This document shows, in pieces, positions 8,232 to 16,858 of a DNA stretch of 64,000 nt (the stretch's first letter is position 1; each line of letters opens with the position of its first letter). The stretch covers positions 434,001 to 498,000 of the forward strand of contig CAZJHH010000001.1 in assembly GCA_964545875.1 (NCBI GenBank), written 5' to 3'. The notes beneath the pieces are model-generated. The model was not told the origin of the DNA and ran no database searches. It was given only the letters and a program-made list of their open reading frames with translations. The translations under genes were made by a program, and so were the position numbers. This DNA is from DAIPKP01 sp964545875 (GTDB lineage: Bacteria > Synergistota > Synergistia > Synergistales > Aminiphilaceae).

Positions 8232-8991
8232 TGTGCTGCTGCGCCTTGAGGAGGTTTCGAAGCACTTCGGAGGGCTCAAGGCGGTGGATGGGGTTTCCTT
8301 TTGCCTCCGCGGAGGGGAGATCCTGGGGCTTATCGGTCCCAACGGTGCGGGAAAGACGACTTGTTTTAATCTTGTTTCGGGGGTGTACGCGCCTACTTCG
8401 GGAAAGATTTTTTTCGAAGGGATTTCTACGGGAGGATATGCTCCCCATAAAATGGCCGCCCTCGGAGTGGGGCGCACCTTTCAGGTAGTGAAACCCTTTG
8501 CCGCTCTTTCGGTTCTGCAAAACGTGATGGTGGCCCTCGGATTACGGCGATACGGGAGCGTTTGCGCCTCCTTTGCCCGGTGGAAGACCCGTCAGGTTTC
8601 GGAAGAAGCCATGGCTTTGCTGGAGGAGGTGGGCATCCAGTCTCTGGCGGAGATCCCTTCGGGAAAGCTGCCCCTGGGAAATCAGCGGCGCCTGGAGCTT
8701 GCCCGGGCCCTGGCTCTCAAGCCCAAACTTCTGCTTCTCGACGAGACCTTTTCCGGTCTTCGTCACGAGGAGGTATTCCTTCTTTCCAAGCTGGTGCTTC
8801 AGGTTCGGAGCAAAGGAATTGCGGTGCTGCTTATCGAGCACAACATGAAGGTCGCCATGGGGCTCTCGGATCGCCTGGTGGTGCTCCACCGCGGACGTCT
8901 TCTCGCCGAGGGGAGCGCGGAAGAGATTCGCTCGGATTCCCGGGTTATCGAGGCCTATCTTGGAAGGGGGGCGTCTGCCCATGCTTCTTGA
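8224..8991 (+). CDS. livG: Branched-chain amino-acid ABC transporter ATPase LivG
   Basis: A 255-residue ATPase with Walker A GPNGAGKTT (residues ~38-46) and Walker B LLLLDE followed by TFSGL. The signature loop reads LPLGNQRRLELARAL, where LivG normally has LSYGQQ; likewise DET replaces the usual DEP after Walker B. These are mild departures and the switch His (IEHNM) is intact, so it should be active. It powers LivHM together with LivF. Its start lies inside the end of livM and its end overlaps livF by 11 bp. Confidence 0.93.
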   Translation: MDDVLLRLEEVSKHFGGLKAVDGVSFCLRGGEILGLIGPNGAGKTTCFNLVSGVYAPTSGKIFFEGISTGGYAPHKMAALGVGRTFQVVKPFAALSVLQNVMVALGLRRYGSVCASFARWKTRQVSEEAMALLEEVGIQSLAEIPSGKLPLGNQRRLELARALALKPKLLLLDETFSGLRHEEVFLLSKLVLQVRSKGIAVLLIEHNMKVAMGLSDRLVVLHRGRLLAEGSAEEIRSDSRVIEAYLGRGASAHAS

Positions 8992-9691
8992 GATTTCGGA
9001 TCTGTCCATATTCTACGGGGATATCCGGGCGGTGGACGGCCTTTCTCTCTCCCTTCGGGAGGGAGAGCTGGTTTCGGTAATCGGTGCCAACGGTGCGGGA
9101 AAGAGCTCTCTGTTGAACTGCATCATGGGCATCGTTCCGTCCAGGAGCGGCGCTTTGCACTTTTCGGGAAAGAATATCTCCGCATTTCCCGTGCATCGGC
9201 GGGCTATGGAGGGTATTCGTTTCGTGCCGGAGCGGGCACGGGTTTTTCCCCGTCTTTCGGTATATGAGAATATTCTTGCCGGGATGTACGGCCTCCGGAG
9301 GAAGATCGACATTGCCGAAAGGCTTTCATGGCTCTACGGTCTTTTTCCGGTTTTGAAGGAGCGTCGGAATCAGATGGCATCCACCCTTTCCGGAGGAGAG
9401 CAGCAGATGCTCGCCATTTCGAGAGCCCTGATCTCAGAACCGAAACTGCTTCTGGTGGACGAAATTTCCATGGGCCTCATGCCGGTGCTGGTGGATAAAG
9501 TTTTCGAAGTGCTGAAAATGCTGAACCGGGAGCACGGCCTTTCCATTCTCCTGGTAGAGCAAAATGCCCTGGCTTCCCTCGGCATATCCCACCGTTCCTA
9601 CGTTTTGGAGACGGGGCGAATCGTTCTCGAAGGAGCCTCTTCGGATTTGCTGCGGAATTCGAAAATACAGGAGGCCTATCTGGGGCTCTAG
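8981..9691 (+). CDS. livF: Branched-chain amino-acid ABC transporter ATPase LivF
   Basis: A 236-residue ATPase: Walker A GANGAGKSS, signature LSGGEQQMLAISRAL, Walker B LLLVDE followed by ISMGL, and the switch segment VEQNALASL in which Gln-Asn follow the Glu, as is usual for LivF. The ATG at 8981 is preceded by GGAAGGGGGG and overlaps the end of livG. It is the last gene before a 143-base gap ahead of the binding-protein gene. Confidence 0.93.
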   Translation: MLLEISDLSIFYGDIRAVDGLSLSLREGELVSVIGANGAGKSSLLNCIMGIVPSRSGALHFSGKNISAFPVHRRAMEGIRFVPERARVFPRLSVYENILAGMYGLRRKIDIAERLSWLYGLFPVLKERRNQMASTLSGGEQQMLAISRALISEPKLLLVDEISMGLMPVLVDKVFEVLKMLNREHGLSILLVEQNALASLGISHRSYVLETGRIVLEGASSDLLRNSKIQEAYLGL

Positions 9692-9834
9692 GGTGCGAAG
9701 CGAATCCCGAGGGTTTTTGTTCCGGGAAGGAACTGGAAGCTATACCGTGGGGGTAACGCCATAGACGGAGGGGGTTTTTCGAGGGCTTCCTCCGAGTATG
9801 GAAATTCTATATTTTTGTGTGGAGGTGGAAGGAA

Positions 9835-10986
9835 ATGCGAATTTTCAAGGTGATGCTTTTCGGTTTGTGTGCGGTGCTTCTCGTGGCATCTCTGGCGTGT
9901 GCGGCGGATACTGTGAAGATAGGGCTTCTCGTTCCCCTGACGGGGCCTGCGGCGGCGGACGGCACCAGTGCCCTGTACTCCGTCCAGATTGCCCTCGATC
10001 AGGCGAACGCCGCAGGAGGCGTGCTGGGTAAGCAGATAGAGCTGGTGCATTACGATGACAGGGCCGACGCCAAGGAGGCCGTAGCCCTGGCCTACAAGCT
10101 CATCGAACAGGACGAGATAGCTGCCTTCGTGGCGGGCTCCTATAGCCTTCCCACCCGGGCGGTGGCTCCCATTTTCCAGGAGGAGGAAATTCCCCTCGTG
10201 GCGGCCTACGCCATTCATCCCGATGTCACCACTGCCGGGGATTACTGTTTCCGGAACGGTTTTCTCGGCTTGGTGGAGGGTAAGGCGGCAGGGTATACCT
10301 CGCACAAACTTCTGGGTGCCAAGACCGTCGCCCTGCTTACCAGCGATAACGATTTCGGCCGTACCCTCGTGACGGGTTTCAAGGAATACGCCAAAACCTA
10401 CGCCCCGGATCTCGAAATCGTGAGCGAGCAAGCCTATCCTTTCTCTGAGAAAGATTACAAGCCCTACCTCTCGAAAATCAAGGAGCTGAATCCCGACGTT
10501 ATCTTTGCCAGCGGATATTATTTCCAAACCGGTCCCCTGCTGCGCCAGGCCCGGGAACTTGGTATCGAATCCACCATTCTCGGCGAGGAGGGAGCGGATT
10601 CTCCGAAGCTCGTGGAGATTGCCGGAGAAGCTGCTGAAGGATTTTACATCGTTACCAATTTCGACCGCGACGATCCCCGCCCGGTGGTGCAGAATTTCCT
10701 CGCGGAGTTCCGGGAACGTCACAAGTTCGAGCCCGACATGGTGGGGGCTTCGGCGTACGATGCTTTCATGATTATCATCAATGCCATGGAGACGGCGGGC
10801 AGCACCGAAGGAAAAGCCGTTCGCGACGCCATTGCCGCCACCACGGGATATGACGGTCTCACGGGCGTCATGGGAGGCTTCGACGCCATCGGCGAAGTGG
10901 TCAAGCCCGTGCAGGTTCAGGTGGTCAAGGATGGACTTTTCCGCCACTTCGGCGTGGTTTCCGATCCCGAACTGATCAAGCCATAA
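9835..10986 (+). CDS. livK: Periplasmic branched-chain amino-acid-binding protein (LivK/LivJ type)
   Basis: A 383-residue type I periplasmic binding protein. The N-terminus is a signal peptide (MRIFKVMLFGLCAVLLVASL, then ACAAD), followed by VKIGLLVPLTGPAAADG, the standard LivK opening, and the two-lobe fold with DRADAKEAVALAYKLIEQD and the hinge segment TSDNDFGRTLVTGFK. ATG at 9835 sits 4 bases after GGAGGTGGAAGG, so the upstream in-frame codons are not used. It delivers its ligand to LivHMGF encoded just upstream; a separate gap and leader may let it be expressed at higher levels. A terminator follows. Confidence 0.93.
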   Translation: MRIFKVMLFGLCAVLLVASLACAADTVKIGLLVPLTGPAAADGTSALYSVQIALDQANAAGGVLGKQIELVHYDDRADAKEAVALAYKLIEQDEIAAFVAGSYSLPTRAVAPIFQEEEIPLVAAYAIHPDVTTAGDYCFRNGFLGLVEGKAAGYTSHKLLGAKTVALLTSDNDFGRTLVTGFKEYAKTYAPDLEIVSEQAYPFSEKDYKPYLSKIKELNPDVIFASGYYFQTGPLLRQARELGIESTILGEEGADSPKLVEIAGEAAEGFYIVTNFDRDDPRPVVQNFLAEFRERHKFEPDMVGASAYDAFMIIINAMETAGSTEGKAVRDAIAATTGYDGLTGVMGGFDAIGEVVKPVQVQVVKDGLFRHFGVVSDPELIKP

Positions 10987-11025
10987 GCCGTAGTTTACGG
11001 ATTTCGGGTTTTTCGTGTACCTTCC

Positions 11026-11060
11026 AAGGCCCCCCTTCACGGGGGGCTTTGTCGTTGTTT
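11026..11060 (+). terminator. Rho-independent terminator of the liv operon
   Basis: GCCCCCC (11029-11035), loop TTCAC, GGGGGGC (11041-11047), then TTTGTCGTTGTTTTT. It ends livK transcription. Confidence 0.8.
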
Positions 11061-11084
11061 TTGAAGAGGAGGAGATATTGTGAA

Positions 11085-11115
11085 GGGCCTTTGCCGGGAT
11101 TTCCGGCAAAGGCCC
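11085..11115 (-). terminator. 13-bp hairpin between convergent genes
   Basis: GGGCCTTTGCCGG at 11085-11097 pairs with 11103-11115 around GATTT. It lies 3' of the minus-strand gene at 11165-12301, but no clear T-tract follows on either side, so a role as back-up terminator is only probable. Confidence 0.45.
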
Positions 11116-11164
11116 CGGGGAGCATGTCAGTATTCAGGGAAAGGGGGGGTATTTTTTTTCGAGA

Positions 11165-12301
11165 TCAGTTTCCCCGCATGAGGTTTCCCGGATCCTCCGC
11201 CGCCGAAGCCTCGGCACCGCAGGCGCGGCAGTAGGGAAGCAAGGTTTCCCGAAGGGCGCCGCACTTTTCGCAGGGGCTGTACAGCAGGGTGCCGCAGGAA
11301 GGGCAGGAGTAGGGCTTTTCCGAGGTGTCCGGAAAGGAGAGCGTTCCCGGAGGCGAGAGCCGGAAGATGGTCTTTCGGGTCCAGCTGAAGAAGCGCAGAG
11401 GCCCCCTGCGGATGGGATATTCGCAGACAGGGCAGAGAAAGTGCCGGTATCCCTCCCGGTAGGTTTTGAGCAGCGAGGATTTTCGGGGCCGCTGGATGCT
11501 CCGTGCGATGAGCACCATAAGAGCCCAGGCTACGAGAATCCCCGCTCCCAGAAGGGTGTATTTCATGTAGAAGAAGGGGAACGAGGCGTGGGCCGTCATG
11601 GCGGTACGGGCAAAAACCGCCACAGTGAGAGCTATTCCTCCGGGGCGGTAGAGGGAGTTCCAGCTTTTTTTGGTTATGCCGATGCATGCCAGAAGCAGGG
11701 GAATCAGGAAGGCGAGCTGGTAGACTCCCCGGCGGAAAGCTTCTTTTTCCCGAAGGGCATCATAGGAGCTTCGGATCTCGTTTTCTCTGTTTCGGAGCTC
11801 CTTTTCCAGAAGGCGCAACTCTTCCTGGGCGACATTTTCCTTTTCTGCCAGCATGATGCGCTCTTCGTTGTTCCGCTGGTAGTTTTCCTGGCTTTCCAGA
11901 AAGGAGCTGAGGGCCTTTTCCAGGCTGGCCCGCTCGGATTCGCCCAGGGCGGCGTTCTTCTGGATGCTGAGCTTCTGCATCTCCGCAAGCTGCCGCATGG
12001 TGGCCTCCAGCGTGCGGATTCCCTCCTGGGCCATTTCCTGCCGGGCCTCCAGTACCCGCAGATTACGGCGGATTTCTTCCAGCGAGAGCCGGGTGGCCTC
12101 CAGGCGCTGTTCGAGATCCGGTTCGAGTTCTTTCTCCCGAAATTCCTGGTAGGAGGGAGAGAAGGGGAGAGTGCGGATGTCGGTAACCACAAATCCCAGA
12201 AGCCAGAAAAAGAGCACTCCCAGGAGCACTCCCAAAAGACGGATTCCCAGATGGGGGAGCCACCATCCTGCGGTATGGCGTGAAGGTCGCTTCGAGGGCA
12301 T
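11165..12301 (-). CDS. Membrane protein with long coiled coil and C-terminal zinc ribbons
   Basis: I do not recognise a named family. The 378-residue protein has one transmembrane segment (residues ~19-42), a ~150-residue charged heptad region rich in Glu/Arg/Leu, two further membrane segments (~200-255), and a cytoplasmic tail with three Cys pairs: CPVCEYP, CPSCGTLLYSPCEKCGA and CRACGA. The Cys pattern predicts two zinc ribbons. It could be a membrane scaffold or sensor with an extracytoplasmic coiled coil. No partner gene adjoins it: the gene upstream on the same strand is the GGDEF/EAL protein, 184 bp away. Confidence 0.7.
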   Translation of the reverse strand: MPSKRPSRHTAGWWLPHLGIRLLGVLLGVLFFWLLGFVVTDIRTLPFSPSYQEFREKELEPDLEQRLEATRLSLEEIRRNLRVLEARQEMAQEGIRTLEATMRQLAEMQKLSIQKNAALGESERASLEKALSSFLESQENYQRNNEERIMLAEKENVAQEELRLLEKELRNRENEIRSSYDALREKEAFRRGVYQLAFLIPLLLACIGITKKSWNSLYRPGGIALTVAVFARTAMTAHASFPFFYMKYTLLGAGILVAWALMVLIARSIQRPRKSSLLKTYREGYRHFLCPVCEYPIRRGPLRFFSWTRKTIFRLSPPGTLSFPDTSEKPYSCPSCGTLLYSPCEKCGALRETLLPYCRACGAEASAAEDPGNLMRGN

Positions 12302-12484
12302 GAAGAAAGCACCATCCTTTCGTGTATGTGCGCATGCGCAGATAGAAAAGCCGTTTCTGCGGTTTGGAAGCGGTAAAGAGGGCGGTGTGGTCCGTTACGC
12401 ACGAGAACCACGGAAAAACCTCTGCGTTTTTCTTTTTCGGAAGAACGTGTGAAGGAGTTTTTCGGATTTCCGGTTTTTCGGACG

Positions 12485-15382
12485 CTAGGAGGCGTTTTTC
12501 TGGAGATACCGAAGAAACTCTTCCGGCGGCAGGGGAGGCGAGAAGAGATAGCCCTGCACCATGAGGTCGTCTCCCAGGGACTGAATGAACTGAAGCTGTT
12601 CCTGGGTTTCCACTCCTTCCACGGTAAGCTCCAGCCCGAGCTCCCGGGCCATGAAGGCCAGGGTGGAGATGATCGCCCGGGTATCGGCATTGGTGTGGAG
12701 GTCGAAGGTGAGGGAGCGATCCACCTTGATTCCCGAGAGAGGAAGATGGTGGATGTAGGAGAGAGAGGAGTACCCCGTGCCGAAGTCGTCCAGAGAGAAC
12801 CGGATGCCCTCCTTCTGGAGGTCTTTCATGATCCGCACCGCCTTGGAGAGGTTCGTCATGAAGGCGCTTTCGGTAATCTCCAGCTCCACCGTGGCGGGAT
12901 CCACCTGAGCCTTTTCGATGGCCTCCAGTACGGAGGCGGAAAAGGCGTTATCCGAAAACTGCTGGGGAGAGACGTTTACCGCGATCTGGAGCGGATGCCC
13001 CTGGGCGTTCCACTCCCGGGCCTGTTTGCAGGCGGTGGACATGGCCATTTTGCCCAAAGAGACGATTTCTCCGATTTCCTCCGCCAGAGGAATGAAGGTT
13101 ACCGGAGAGATAATGCCCTTTCCCGGACGAATCCAGCGCATGAGAGCCTCGGAACCTACCACCCGTTTCGTGGCGGCATGGAGCTTCGGCTGGTAGTACA
13201 TGAAGAACTCCTGTTCCGAGATGCCCTTGCGAAGCTCGTTCTCCACGTCGTGCCGGATCTGCATGTGTTCGTTCATGTCTTCCGTAAAAAGTTGGTACCA
13301 GTTGCGGCTCTCATGTTTTGCCCGTCCCAGGGCGAGAGAGGCGTTTTTCAGAAGATTCTCCGGAGTGGTGGCATCCTGGGGATAGATGCTGATTCCCGCG
13401 CTGGCGGTGATGCGTACCTCGTGCTCCTGAAGGGTGAAGGGAAGACGAAGAGTTTGAATAAGCTCCTCCGCAAGCCGGAGAGCCTGACGAACGTTTTTGG
13501 GAAAGGGGATGCAGGCCACGAACTCGTCTCCGCCAAAACGGGCCAGGGTGGCGGTTTCCGGAAGCACCGTCTCCATGCGGGAAGCCGCCTGGATGAGAAG
13601 TTCGTCACCCGCGGCATAGCCAAGGCTCTTGTTGATATGGCTGAAGCGATCCAGTCCCAGGAGCAGCACCGCAAAATTCGAGCGGGATTCCTCCGCATGC
13701 CGGCACGCCATGGTGAGGCGGTCCAGAAAGAGCACCCGGTTGGGGAGCTTCGTGAGACTGTCATGCAGGGTTTCGTGTTCCAGCTCTATCCGGCTCTGGT
13801 GAATTTCGCTCCGATCCTGAATAACCCCGATGTAGTGCGTTACGTTTCCTCCACGGTCCATAAGGGCCGTAAGAATGAGGTACAGGGGGTAGGGTTCGCC
13901 GTTTTTGCGTCGCCCCCAGAGTTCGCCCTCCCAGCAGTGTTCCTCCTGAAGCCGGTGATCAAGCTCCTCGTAGAACTCCGGAGGATGCAGATCCGTTCGA
14001 AGAGCGTTGGTGCCCGAGGCGTCCAGGTCTTCCAGGGAATATCCCGTAATGGCGGTAAAGGCGGGGTTTACGGTGAGAACATGTCGATCCTTATCGGAGA
14101 TATAGATTCCCTCGCTGATGTGTTCGAAAGTTTTGTCCAGAAGGGCCATCTGATGCTGCACCTTCTCCACCATGTCCTGGCGTTTTCGGAGCAGTTCGTC
14201 CAGATGCTGCAGATCCCGGGATCGGCTTCGGATTTTTTCCTGAAGTTCCGCATTGCTTTTCGTAAGGAGATGCTGCTCCGTCACATCCACGGTAACTGAG
14301 AGGGCCAGAGTTTGTTCTTCCAGGGCCAGGGGTGCCAGAGAGTAGAGAATGTGTCGCTCATCCCCCGAGGCGAGACGGATTGCATGGGATGCGTTAAGTA
14401 TGGAGTGTCCTTCAAGAAGCCGGGTCAGGGCGGATCGAAACGTTTCTTCGTCAAGCATGGTTCCCATTTCCATGGGGGTTTTCCCCAGAAGCTCCTTGGG
14501 AGATACGCCGAGAATCATTCCCAGGGCGTGATTCGCCTCGATGATCGCTCCGGTCTCCAGGTGGTGCAGGCTGATACCGTAGGGAGCGGTGTCGAAGACT
14601 CCCCGGAACTTTTTTTCGTTGTCCTGAATTTTGCGAAGCGCCCGGAGCTCCCGTTTCTGAAGCTTCAGAGCCCGGAGAGAGAGGAAAAGGGCCACTCCAC
14701 AGGCGATGGACATGAGGAGAATTCCCGTTCCCACAAGGCGGTTTCGCCAGGCGGCAAGCTCTGCCCGGATATCCTCCACGTAGACTCCGGTGCCGATAAT
14801 CCAGTTCCAGGGTTCGAAGTGCTGTATGTAGGAAATCTTGGGTTCCACCCGATGAGGATCGTCCATCCATTGCCATTCGTACTGGAGAAAGCCGCCGTTT
14901 TGGCTTTCCACTACCTTTCGCATGCGGAGGAGAAGCTCCTGGAGCAGCTTGCCCCCCGGATCGTGAACCGTGGCGGGATCCCGGTTTTCCATGTCTTGCC
15001 GGTAGGGGTGCATGAGCAGATATCCCCGTCCGTCGATGATCCAGTAGTAGTCCTTAAGGCCCTCTCCGAACCGGAGATGCCGCATGCGGTGTATGGCCCG
15101 CTCCTGGGCATCCTCGAGAGTGTCTCGTCCGTCGAGATAGTCCTGGTGCCGGGAATGGAGGCTGCTTATGACAGATTCCACCATGCGGCGACAGAGGTCG
15201 TATTTCTGCCGGGTGAAGGTTTCTTCCAGGAGGGGAATGAGAAAGCCGAAACCGATGACGAGAAAGAGAACGAAGATGATAAGCGGGGGAAGCGCAAGGT
15301 TGCTGAAGATACGCAGGAAAAGGTGCGTATTTTCTTTGGGGGAGCCCGAGTCTGGCCGATGTTTTTCCCTGAGCTGATTCAT
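12485..15382 (-). CDS. Membrane-bound Cache-PAS-GGDEF-EAL cyclic-di-GMP enzyme
   Basis: Order of domains: N-terminal membrane segment (LALPPLIIFVLFLVIGFGFL), a periplasmic Cache domain (YYWIIDGRGYLLMHPYRQDM ... YIQHFEPWNWIIGTGVY), a second membrane segment, two PAS domains (the second with GNVTHYIGVIQDRSEIHQ), GGDEF and EAL. The GGDEF motif is intact (ARFGGDEF). The EAL domain has EALMRW, ELEITESAF, DDFGTGYSSL and VEGVETQEQL, so phosphodiesterase activity is likely and synthase activity possible. About 965 residues from the ATG at 15382, behind AAAGGATC; an in-frame ATG at 15490 is possible but lacks a ribosome site. Confidence 0.88.
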   Translation of the reverse strand: MNQLREKHRPDSGSPKENTHLFLRIFSNLALPPLIIFVLFLVIGFGFLIPLLEETFTRQKYDLCRRMVESVISSLHSRHQDYLDGRDTLEDAQERAIHRMRHLRFGEGLKDYYWIIDGRGYLLMHPYRQDMENRDPATVHDPGGKLLQELLLRMRKVVESQNGGFLQYEWQWMDDPHRVEPKISYIQHFEPWNWIIGTGVYVEDIRAELAAWRNRLVGTGILLMSIACGVALFLSLRALKLQKRELRALRKIQDNEKKFRGVFDTAPYGISLHHLETGAIIEANHALGMILGVSPKELLGKTPMEMGTMLDEETFRSALTRLLEGHSILNASHAIRLASGDERHILYSLAPLALEEQTLALSVTVDVTEQHLLTKSNAELQEKIRSRSRDLQHLDELLRKRQDMVEKVQHQMALLDKTFEHISEGIYISDKDRHVLTVNPAFTAITGYSLEDLDASGTNALRTDLHPPEFYEELDHRLQEEHCWEGELWGRRKNGEPYPLYLILTALMDRGGNVTHYIGVIQDRSEIHQSRIELEHETLHDSLTKLPNRVLFLDRLTMACRHAEESRSNFAVLLLGLDRFSHINKSLGYAAGDELLIQAASRMETVLPETATLARFGGDEFVACIPFPKNVRQALRLAEELIQTLRLPFTLQEHEVRITASAGISIYPQDATTPENLLKNASLALGRAKHESRNWYQLFTEDMNEHMQIRHDVENELRKGISEQEFFMYYQPKLHAATKRVVGSEALMRWIRPGKGIISPVTFIPLAEEIGEIVSLGKMAMSTACKQAREWNAQGHPLQIAVNVSPQQFSDNAFSASVLEAIEKAQVDPATVELEITESAFMTNLSKAVRIMKDLQKEGIRFSLDDFGTGYSSLSYIHHLPLSGIKVDRSLTFDLHTNADTRAIISTLAFMARELGLELTVEGVETQEQLQFIQSLGDDLMVQGYLFSPPLPPEEFLRYLQKNAS

Positions 15383-15673
15383 GCGAGCCGGATCCTTTCG
15401 AGGAAGGAAATTTTCCTCGCCGTATACTCTCATACTCTCGAGATTTTTTGAAAGAAGCCTCAGCGCTCGTGTTGCGGGAAGGCAGTTCATTGTACAATGG
15501 AGCCGGATGGATCGTTCTTCCCGTAGGTCTATTCTTATACGAGAGGAAAAAATTGTAAAGTCCCTCGAAGAAATTTATTGCCGCAGCCTTCCCGAGGAAA
15601 CGTGCGGCGGGGAGTCTCGTTGCTATCCACACAAGGGGAAGAATATTTTCACAAGCACAAGGGAGGTAGACAG

Positions 15674-16858
15674 ATGAAGGGAAATTCCGAAATTCTTCTC
15701 GAACAGGCCCGGGAACTCCAGGAACGTATGGTAGAGCTGCGCCGGGATTTTCACCGGTACCCCGAGGGATCCTTCGAGGAGCACCGGACAGCGGAAAAGG
15801 TGGAGGCGGAGCTTCGTCGTATAGGCCTCGAACCGGTGCGCATAGGAGGTACCGGAGTGATGGCGGATATCGCGGGAAAACCGGGAGGCACAATCTTCGC
15901 CCTCCGGGCGGATATGGATGCCCTGGAGGTGGGGGAGGAGACCGGCCTGGATTTTGCCTCCCAGCGCGAGGGATACATGCACGCCTGCGGGCACGATGTT
16001 CATACGGCGGCACTTCTTGGAGCCGCCATGCTTCTTGTACCCCGAAAGGAAGAGTTCCGGGGTACCCTGAGGCTTATCTTTCAGCCCGCGGAGGAGAAGG
16101 TGGCCGGGGCGGAGGTACTCATTCGCGAGGGGGTTCTTCAAGGAGTGGCGGGCATTTTCGGTCAGCACATCTGGGCATCCCTGGAATCCGGAGCCCTCTC
16201 CATCGAGCCGGGGCCCCGCATGGCCGCGGCGGACGGCTTTACCATCCACATTCGGGGAAAGGGGGGCCACGCAGGACTTCCTCACGAAACGGTGGATGCC
16301 ACGGTGGTTACCTCGGCGGTGGTGATGGCCCTTCAGTCTCTGGTAAGCCGGGAGATGAATCCCCTGGACCCCGTGGTGGTCACCGTGGGGGAGATGCATA
16401 GCGGCAGCCGGAACAACATTATTTCCGACAAGGGAATTATCCGGGGCACCATACGCACCTTCAGCGAGGAGGTGCGGCGGCAGGTGCCCGGAGCTCTCGA
16501 ACGTATTGCGGTCAACACCGCCCGGGCCTATCGGGGGGAGGCGGAGATGGAATACGAGCCGGGAGTGTCCGTTACGAAAAACGATCCCTCCATGGTGACT
16601 CTTGCCCGGGAAAGTGCCCGAAAGCTTTTCGGGGAGGAGCATTTCCGGGAGGTTCCTCCCGTGGGAGGGGCCGAAGACTTTGCCCGCTATCTGGAACAGG
16701 TGCCGGGAGCCTTTGCCTTTTTCGGCGGTCGGAGCGCCAATCCCCAGGCCTCTTCGGCGCATCATCATCCCAAGTTCGATGTCGATGAAAGCCACATCTG
16801 GGAGATGGCGGCCCTTCATGCCCAGGTGGGGCTGGATTATCTGGAGTGCCACCAATGA
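15674..16858 (+). CDS. M20 family amidohydrolase (aminoacylase/carboxypeptidase type)
   Basis: A 394-residue zinc/manganese hydrolase of the M20D group that cleaves N-acyl amino acids or small peptides. All metal ligands are visible: HACGHDVH (Cys, His), FQPAEE (Glu), GQHIW (His) and the late His before PKFDVDE. The lid/dimerisation domain (GKGGHAG) lies in between. ATG at 15674 follows GGGAGGTAG. Its stop overlaps the ATG of the next amidohydrolase (ATGA), so the two are made together, probably for consecutive steps in breaking down an acylated or cyclic amino-acid derivative. The window holds two further M20 genes. Confidence 0.92.
   Translation: MKGNSEILLEQARELQERMVELRRDFHRYPEGSFEEHRTAEKVEAELRRIGLEPVRIGGTGVMADIAGKPGGTIFALRADMDALEVGEETGLDFASQREGYMHACGHDVHTAALLGAAMLLVPRKEEFRGTLRLIFQPAEEKVAGAEVLIREGVLQGVAGIFGQHIWASLESGALSIEPGPRMAAADGFTIHIRGKGGHAGLPHETVDATVVTSAVVMALQSLVSREMNPLDPVVVTVGEMHSGSRNNIISDKGIIRGTIRTFSEEVRRQVPGALERIAVNTARAYRGEAEMEYEPGVSVTKNDPSMVTLARESARKLFGEEHFREVPPVGGAEDFARYLEQVPGAFAFFGGRSANPQASSAHHHPKFDVDESHIWEMAALHAQVGLDYLECHQ

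Noticed and set aside
12449..14299. A 616-codon plus-strand frame opposite the GGDEF/EAL gene
   Set aside because: The minus strand encodes intact GGDEF and EAL motifs; the plus-strand product has no domain features.
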